Assembly: GCA_023101725.1 (NCBI GenBank) | Contig: JALJCO010012924.1 | Coordinates: 1 to 64,000, forward strand | Source of the DNA: Atherinomorus stipes | Lineage: Eukaryota; Chordata; Actinopteri; Atheriniformes; Atherinidae | Direction of reading: 5' to 3' | DNA: 64,000 bases | Part shown: piece after piece, positions 57,031 to 64,000 of the stretch | Position numbering within the stretch: position 1 is the first letter of the stretch | Layout of the letters: each line of letters opens with the position of its first letter | The notes under the pieces: generated by a model | What the model was told of the DNA's origin: nothing | What the model saw: the letters and a program-made list of their open reading frames with translations, nothing else | The model's database searches: none | Translations under genes and position numbers: made by a program

Positions 57031-58490
57031 ACACTGTAAAAAAAAATCCCAAATTGACTCAACTTAAAATAATTTGTAACCTGGCTGCCTTAAAATTTCG
57101 AGTAAGGCCAAGAAGATATTTAAGGTGAAGTTAACATGCAACTGGGTTTCTTCAACTTATAAGATCAAGTTTTCATAGCGTATTGTTTTGTGCTGGGAAT
57201 CTTCTTTTTTTAGTCAGACAAACTAACATTTTCATTTGTACAAAAACAGAACCAGAGATGGGAATATCGATACCTTGGAGTCGATACTTCCATACCAGTC
57301 AGACAAAAAATCAGAATCGATAGTTTTTTGAGTATCACGATACCACTGTACAGATAAAAAACATGCAATTTGTTTCTACTTCTGAGTGTTTTAGGCAATG
57401 AAATGATGAAAGCAGGAAGATTCTAGCTTCTGTATCACATTATGGTGGTAGCCTATTAGATGTCACGATGATTTTGCTACTGTTAGTGATGATGATGATG
57501 TTTTGTTGTCCTTCAGTGATTTAATACAAGTTATTGTACATTATGTTTTGGTAAATTTGTAATATTACTATTACATTATCTGTTTGAACATTTTCCACTT
57601 AATAAATGTGATTATTTTAGTTAGTATACATTGTTATTTGATGATTGAAAGACGTTTTTAATTTATTTTTGTTTAATTTTATCATCACTATAATTTATTA
57701 TTGTTTAAAAAAAGTTTATTTCCTGTGCATCTGTTCTCAGGTTTTACTTATATCTAATATTGCCCTTGCATTCAAAATATCAATGCAAAATGTACAATCA
57801 TGTGATTTTTTTTTTTAAGGACAAAAAGTATCGGTATCGATATCGGTATCGCTGAAAAAGTGCCATAAACTACTGGTATCATATCAACATGTAAAATTTC
57901 AGTATCGCCCATCCCTAAACAGAACTCAAGTGATCTTGAGTTAATCTTTGATTCAGACAAGCGATTCTGTAAATTAATTTTTATCAAGATAATACTCAGA
58001 TGAAATTAGTATGCTTTTATACTCATGCATGAGATCCAGGACTAGTTACAGAGTCTGACCAATTTCAGCCACATGACATATTTTTGAGCAATAATACTTC
58101 TGTCTGTTGAGCATCTGATCACAGTCTGTGGTGATGATCTTATCTCCCTATACTGTCCTTCATGCTCATTGTGCAACTTTGAAATCCAAACTGAAGATAA
58201 ATTTTCAAAAACTTTATCTAAATGTGAACATAACAAAGGCAGTAAACACATAACTCTAATTTATAGAATAACAATCAGAAAAGGTTGAATTCCTGCTACA
58301 TTTGCATTTCCCATGAGCCTTTGTGGTCCAGAAACGTTGACTAAAAATAGCCCCGCCCTCTTTTTGTTCTTGCAAGCTTTAACTTAAGAACATGAGTTTC
58401 ATCAATGATGAAGGCCTGAAAAAAAAAAAAACTCAAGACAACTTATAATTATAAGTTAAACATCTGAAACTCATGAACTTAAGTTCTGTG
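57031..58490. mobile_element. CACTGTAA-type element interrupted by a hAT-like insertion
   Basis: ACACTGTAAAAAAAAATCCC at 57031 followed by ATTGACTCAACTTAAAATAA resembles the left arm of the 16725-21739 element. AACTCATGAACTTAAG and TTCTGTGTTAA near 58465-58492 look like the other end. The middle is occupied by the element at 57252-57916. Right boundary uncertain. Confidence 0.45.
57252..57916. mobile_element. hAT-like element rich in TATCGATA, with 8-bp target duplication
   Basis: AAACAGAA flanks both sides (57244-57251 and 57917-57924). The left end CCAGAGATGGGAATATCGAT and the complement of the right end AGGGATGGGCGATACTG are imperfect inverted repeats. The interior has GGTATCGATATCGGTATCG. 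No transposase is visible. Confidence 0.75.
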
Positions 58491-59511
58491 TTAAAAAAAG
58501 CAGAATATAAGTGGAGTTTACAAAAGAAAGGAAGTGGATTCAACTTCAGTTCCAGTGCACAAAAGTGAACAAAGTAAATGAAGCAAGCTGTCACTGAATC
58601 CACAGGTTTTCCTGTGTATCATCAGTGGAGTGTGTGGAAATGCCACTCTGACATTTTCATATCTACAGAGTGGTGAGGAGATGGTGACATGTAGCAGATG
58701 CCCATGCTGAAACAGCTCATACCTTAAAGGCAGTAAAAAAGATTTCCAAGTAAGCTGAAGGTATTGTTCTGGGTTCTTTCAGATTTATAAGTTCTTCCAT
58801 TTTCTTTCAGGAAAACGTTTTTCAGCTCACGCTCTGTATCATAAAACCTCTTTTCCTTCCTTCCTGTCTGTCAGCTCCATAGTGAGATGTTACATATGGT
58901 GTCAACATGCTGATAAACTGAGAGCCAACAGGTGCTGACAGTTAATGCATTCAGAGGGACGAGGACCTTAAACGTGTCATTTATGCAGAACTTTGTCATG
59001 ATCGGGTCAGAATAACATCCGTGCCATTACTAACAACTCATGATATAATGTTAACAAATCCACTGCTGTTTCCATCCCCTTATTGTGCTACATTGCCTCT
59101 TCCCCTTGCCTTGGCTTACCTCGTCTGCTTATTCCTCCGCACCCTGGTGTCAACCTGCAGTTCTCTCAGCAGTTTGTGTCCGCCACGCTCTCTGCAAACA
59201 GCCACAAAGAGATAAAGACAAGTTGAAGAGAGTGCGAATCAGAGCTCTGCACACTTTCATTCCTGAGTTCAAGATAAGTTTGGCTGAGGCGTTTTGTGTG
59301 TAGCTACTGTCCTCTGATCACTGTGTGTCAGAATGTCACAGCTCTACTCCAGGGAAAATACTGATGGAGAAACATCACGACACACTACAAAATGAGATAA
59401 GGTGAAGACCAAGTCAGGGAAACATTTTAATTTAGGATTTTGAAAGGAATATTCTCATTTTGTTGTCCTGTAGGTAGCTATAGCCTCTACAGAAACCAAT
59501 ATGGTTGTAAC

Positions 59512-60067
59512 TAGGGATGTCCTCAGCCTACCTAGATTATTGGCCGATATCGGCATTACAATGTGATACCGAAAAATATCGGTATCATTTTATTTGGACC
59601 AATATTTTTGCGAACATAATCTTGCGATATCTAACTATTCCATTAAGAAATTTTGCAAGTTTTCATTCCATCAGCGGCACTCCTGTAGAAAAGTCCCTGT
59701 TTTTGTGGAAGAGCTTCATATCCCAGCATTCCTTTCAGTCATGTGACTACGGTGCAGCTGCTGCTGCTACAGACTGACTTGCTTTATAGCTGCTTATAAT
59801 ACGTCTGGTTTTAAGTTGTTGGTTAAGTTACCAAGTTGTCAGAAACATTATAATTAGCCATATGTTGGCTAATACCTGCTAGTAACTGATATCTGGCAGC
59901 CAGATGTCCAAAATGAACTCCTCTGGCTGAGTTAAGGATATTTTGGGATAATATAGTTATTTCTCAAAATATGAGAGACACAACCTCCCAGTTGTCTGCA
60001 TATATCGGTATCAGTTGATGTTGGATTTCGAAAATTAAGAGTTGGACAATATCTGATTTTGGATATC

Positions 60068-60100
<33 letters not shown>

Positions 60101-60118
60101 CATGATCAAACATCCCTA
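59512..60118. mobile_element. hAT-like MITE, TAGGGATGT ends, exact 8-bp target duplication
   Basis: GTTGTAAC occurs at 59504-59511 and 60119-60126. The element starts TAGGGATGTCC and ends ACATCCCTA. Its inside carries CCGATATCGG and AAATATCGGTATC blocks and a 28-base A run near the right end. 607 bp, non-coding. Confidence 0.85.
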
Positions 60119-60224
60119 GTTGTAACATTTTTTAGTGTCATTATCTATATTATGAAGCCCATCTGGTGATTCTGATAGAAAATGCATTTTATTCCATGTC
60201 CACAGATCTCTACCACATACAGTA

Positions 60225-60460
60225 TATAACTATTAGGGTGGCAAGAGCAGTCGTCTGTCAACCAAACCAGAGGTAGTGGGTTGATTCCAGGCTTCCCTGG
60301 GTCACATGACAAAGTGTCCTAACACCCCACACTCATGATGTGCCTATTAGGGTACAAATGTGTGTGTGAATGGGTAAATCTGATAGTAGTGTAAAGCGCT
60401 TTGAGTGGTCAGCATAAGACTGAAAAAGTGCTACATAAGTACTGTCCATTTACCATTTAT
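60225..60460 (+). repeat. SINE-like repeat
   Basis: GAGCAGTCGTCTGTCAACCA, GAGGTAGTGGGTTGATTCC (B-box-like) and the tail GTAAAGCGCTTTGAGTGGTC...ACTGTCCATTTACCATTTA are the signature of a widespread teleost SINE. Confidence 0.7.
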
Positions 60461-62894
60461 TAGCAACAGATTGCAGGATGTCAGTTTTACAATTTACGGA
60501 TAATCTTTTTGGTATTTCTGCCTGCTGCACCTCTTTTAGTGCCCTTTGAGTCCTTAGCTGGTTCCATAAATCCTGGATGTTTTGCCCCCTAAACCAGGAT
60601 CTCCTGGTGGGGTGGGCAGTGGCTGCGGTACGTCTCCTCACCTCCTGCAGTCACCCTAACTTAGGTTTTTAACCTCAGCAAGCAGACAATCTTGTTTTGC
60701 TCAATATTCTATAGTTTTTGAGTAGGATGTATGTCCCTCCAGTGTTACCATAGAGACGGAAAACTGTTGCTGTGGGATTCGTAGTCTTTGGGGACTGAAT
60801 TGGTGGGGCCACCATGCCCAGTGTCCCATCGCCATTTGTTTTTGTTTTTTTTTTTAAACACTATATTCATTGAATTCTTATATTACAAACAAGCAAATGA
60901 TAGTGATTGACATAAGATTTACATAAAAAATCTTAATCCCCAAAGTAAACAAATATAATAAATTACAAAGAGAAACAGAATTAGAAATAAAAACAAAACA
61001 GAAATCTAACACTTAAAATAAAAACAAACAAAAAACAAACAAAAAAACAAAACAAAAGAAAACTCAGCATTAAGCCCGTCTCCATTTGTTGTTTTGTAGC
61101 AAACTCTTCAGTTAGGAGAACCCATTAAGCTCACTTTTATGAATATAGACAACCCCAAGATTAAAATAAAACTAATTCTAATAAAAAATTATTCATGTTG
61201 TGTACTTGCTTCACAGATTCCCACACACAACTAGCATGTGACCACAAGTTAATTATCTCGTTCCAATGTATTAGTAATCCCTCGCCACAACTAATCTGAC
61301 CACAGATTAATATCTTCTATTCGTGTTAGACAGGCTCCATGCAGGCTGATGAGTTAACAAAAGTACTGCTCTATCTCAGAAATATTCATTTTCATCTTGC
61401 TGCAACACAATAATCTGTCATTATCATGAGATAAAGTATTGTTTTCTAAAGGAAACAGGTTAGTAATCTTTTCTAAAATAAACGACATTAAAAAAATTTA
61501 AATTGTCTTTTTTCTTTTTTTTTTTTCCCCAAAAAAATAAAAAAAAAAAAAACATTATTATTAAATAATTAGGTTCTCCCAAAATGGGGCAAACAATAAG
61601 CTAATTTTGATCAAATATGATAAAGTGTTCCCGCCACTGGCCCCCTTTCCTTTCCTCTCTCTTCCTTTTTTTTCTCCCCATAAACAAAAAATTTAATCAT
61701 CTCTCTGCCTGAGTCCTCTGCTGCCTCTGATAAATGGACCAATTACCCTGCATGAGCAGATCTGCAGAGGAAGGGAATTCCGCCCATCGTAAATCATGGC
61801 AGCACACAACATCGAAGCAACGTTACGCTGAGGCATCCATTAACAAATCCTCGCCAACGTTGGCTCAGCCTCTGAGCCAAAGTATTCCAGCAACGCTGAA
61901 ACTGCTTAGGTTAAATAAAAACCACACGAAAACCCAAAAAGAAAAAGAGAGATGGTGCTGTCACCGTCCTGATTTACCAGAGCATTAATCTGCATGGTTA
62001 CACTGTGTTCTGCAAGCTGCATGATTTTATCAGTGCATCAACCTCAGTTGTTGAGTCCACAACATTATGAAGTTTTCCCAAGTAAAGACAATAGTCTTGC
62101 AACTTAAAAACCTTAACTTGGACTTGTGTTACCAACACCAAACAGTTATATGTTACATCGCAAACAGGTCTTTGAGAAGTTGCCACATCAAAGCAAAAGC
62201 TACAAGGACTATAAGTGAAACTTCACTGCTTCTAAGTTGGTGTATTTCTTTGTCAGAAAAACTACAGGAAGTTTGATTTTGTGATAGTTTTTTCAGCAAA
62301 TAAAAATGTCTTATAGAAGGTTTAAAACTTGGCAACGCCCTTGGCCGCGACCAAACTGGAATGGAAGTTTGCACACAGAGAAGATCATTTGTTCCCACAA
62401 ATCCCCATATCGTCACACAGGGTAAATAGCTTTTAATTGCTGTATTGTGGTATGAAATATTCCATCCTCACTCAGACCAAGATGATCATGCTCTCACATG
62501 CAGATCTGTAACTACTGTAAGAAATGTTTTGTGTTTAAGTTCAGTTAACTTTTAGCTTATGGTTAGAAGAACAATGTTTGCCTGAAAAATATTCCTAATG
62601 TATGATGTAAAGAACTTTGCAGATTAACTTGAATTACAGTATTTGTTTGTAGTTAACATGTTTGTTTCATTTTGACTGAAAGCAACTTGCTGTGAAACAG
62701 TATCACTAACCCTTAACTTTACCATCCTGCTTAGTGATGCTTCTCAAGCTTGTGACCGTGTTATCTGTTTAAAGCATGACTTCACTCATGGAGACATCTG
62801 GCTTATCACTCACTGACTCACATTTGCATCTGCTTTCCTGACAAAGTGAACTACTGTCAATTGGTTTGGGGGAGTAGGAGCCAAATATGGGAGC
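60461..62894. other. Unassigned AT-rich stretch
   Basis: Poly-A/T tracts near 60838-60860 and 61020-61060, 61500-61560. No gene, RNA or clear transposon end was recognised. Confidence 0.35.
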
Positions 62895-63450
62895 AGCTTT
62901 AGGCGCTTTCAGACTGTAGGAACCTTTTTGAGTTCCTATAACCTTTTCGGGAACCAGGCCGTTTTTTTGCGCATTCGGACATATAGGAACTAGGGACCTT
63001 GGACCACAGTTCCTATAACCTTTTTAGCTCCTACTCCGAGGCAGGGTCTTTTCGGGGTTCCATAGGAATTGAAATACGTAGGTGTTTGGTGATTGGTAGA
63101 ACTGGCAAGCCGCGCCCTTTATGTGAGCTCCGCTTCTTCCAGCCCCGCCCGCGAATTTGCAAATTAGAGAATGGTTGGGGAAGGTATAGTGTAGCACCCT
63201 TTTCCTCTCTGATTGGCTCATTCGAGCCTTAGGTTTAGGGAAAAAGGACAGGAGAAGTGTTTAGGTTGGTCAACGTGAGATGACACTTCAGGGCCAAATG
63301 AACTAGCCAATTGGGGAGAGGCCCTCTAACCAATCAGAGGCGTAAAGAGGCGGGACATTCCCCTACCATCCTCTAATTCGCAAATTCACGCCCCGCCACA
63401 TTTAAAAAGTCTCACAGCTGTTTACCTGTTTACTGAGATCGCAGTAACGA
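62895..63450. repeat. GGAACC/GTTCC-rich repeat region
   Basis: GCGCTTTCAGACTGTAGGAA followed by repeated AGTTCCTATAACCTTTT and a GC-rich part with GATTGG and CCGCCC-like boxes. Resembles one end of a teleost MITE, but its partner end was not located. Confidence 0.35.
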
Positions 63451-63567
63451 CAAGAACTAATACAATAGGAGTGTACCAATTAATTATTGAATCGATCACA
63501 ATGGTGCACGTCCCGAATGGATAACTATTTTGAAATGTCCAAAAGCAATTATTTTCATATTAATTTA

Positions 63568-63930
63568 GAATCTGCAGCACTTTAGTGGACGGACCGGCCA
63601 CTAAAGTTCCGGGCGCACTTCAACTAAAGGTAAACAAAGGAAAGGGAGGGAAAGCTGGTAAGTTAGCTTTTATAATAGCTTTTAATAAAAGAGATGGAAA
63701 ACCTAAATACAGTTGCAAATTGTGTCAGAATCTGCGCCACTTTAGTGAACGAACCCCGGTCCGTCCACTAATATGTCTGGGTGTACTTCACCAAAAAGGT
63801 AAACAAGGCGTTAGTAAAGCCGCTTTCCAATGGGGGGCTGTTCCTTTACATGATACATATGACCGTGATGATGGAAAGCTGGTAAGTTAGCTTTTATAAT
63901 AGCTTTGCATAAAAGAGATGAGAAACCTCA
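63568..63930 (+). repeat. Imperfect tandem duplication, about 160 bp, two copies
   Basis: GAATCTGC(A/G)(G/C)CACTTTAGTG begins copy 1 at 63568 and copy 2 at 63728. Both contain AAGGTAAACAA and end with AAAGCTGGTAAGTTAGCTTT. Copy 2 carries an extra insert of about 40 bp. The 101-codon ORF across it spans both copies and shows no domain. Confidence 0.7.
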
Positions 63931-64000
63931 GTTTTGTATTAGATCTGCTGGGGCATAAATTTGTCTCTGTTGCAACGATTGCATCACACATGGTCCCTAA

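Larger units (their letters stand above)
51212..59511. other. Stretch upstream of gng2 without a recognised gene
   Basis: Holds the listed repeats and relics. The gng2 5' UTR exon and promoter may be within or beyond it. Short ORFs such as 51085-51417 overlap the gng2 exon on the opposite strand or lie in repeats. Confidence 0.35.

Noticed and set aside
63585..63890. 101-codon frame at window end as a protein gene
   Set aside because: Crosses the two tandem copies with no domain or codon evidence; kept only as a repeat.

Overview
The window is nuclear DNA of a ray-finned (teleost) fish. The genes are vertebrate, their exons are split by many introns (mostly 80-300 bp) with GT-AG borders, and the space between them is packed with DNA-transposon remnants typical of teleosts: TTAA-flanked palindromic elements, hAT MITEs with 8-bp target duplications, Tc1/mariner relics and CACTGTAA-type elements. 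The species cannot be told from the sequence. Every gene model here was spliced by eye from homology, reading phase and splice consensus.

Layout. 1-6 kb is stacked transposons with no host gene. 7.75-13.94 kb (+) is an 11-exon organic cation transporter of the SLC22A1/2/3 clade. 15.99-37.82 kb (+) is an afadin-like gene of 24 exons. Its 7-kb first intron holds a 5-kb transposon-like element carrying a broken SAMD3-like gene with its own promoter. 38.10-39.54 kb (-) is two-exon dusp23, tail to tail with the afadin-like gene. 40-48 kb has no recognised host gene, but contains a hAT/BED remnant, a decayed tRNA-Leu, a young 85-bp tandem array rich in CCAAT boxes and, just next to it, a possible small spliced transcript (-). 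49.20-51.21 kb (-) is the coding part of gng2. 51.2-64 kb is repeats and unassigned sequence.

The genes do not form a pathway. The SLC22-afadin pair fits the human 6q25-q27 linkage. The transporter acts at the plasma membrane, afadin at nectin-based junctions, Dusp23 is a small cytosolic phosphatase, and Gng2 is the prenylated gamma subunit of heterotrimeric G proteins.

Most notable are: the afadin-like gene, which has no coding sequence for the second Ras-associating domain or the FHA domain and also carries a reading-frame break in its large 3' exon; the SAMD3-like gene inside a transposon; the CCAAT-array and small transcript pair; and a near-perfect 70-bp-arm hairpin in an afadin-like intron.
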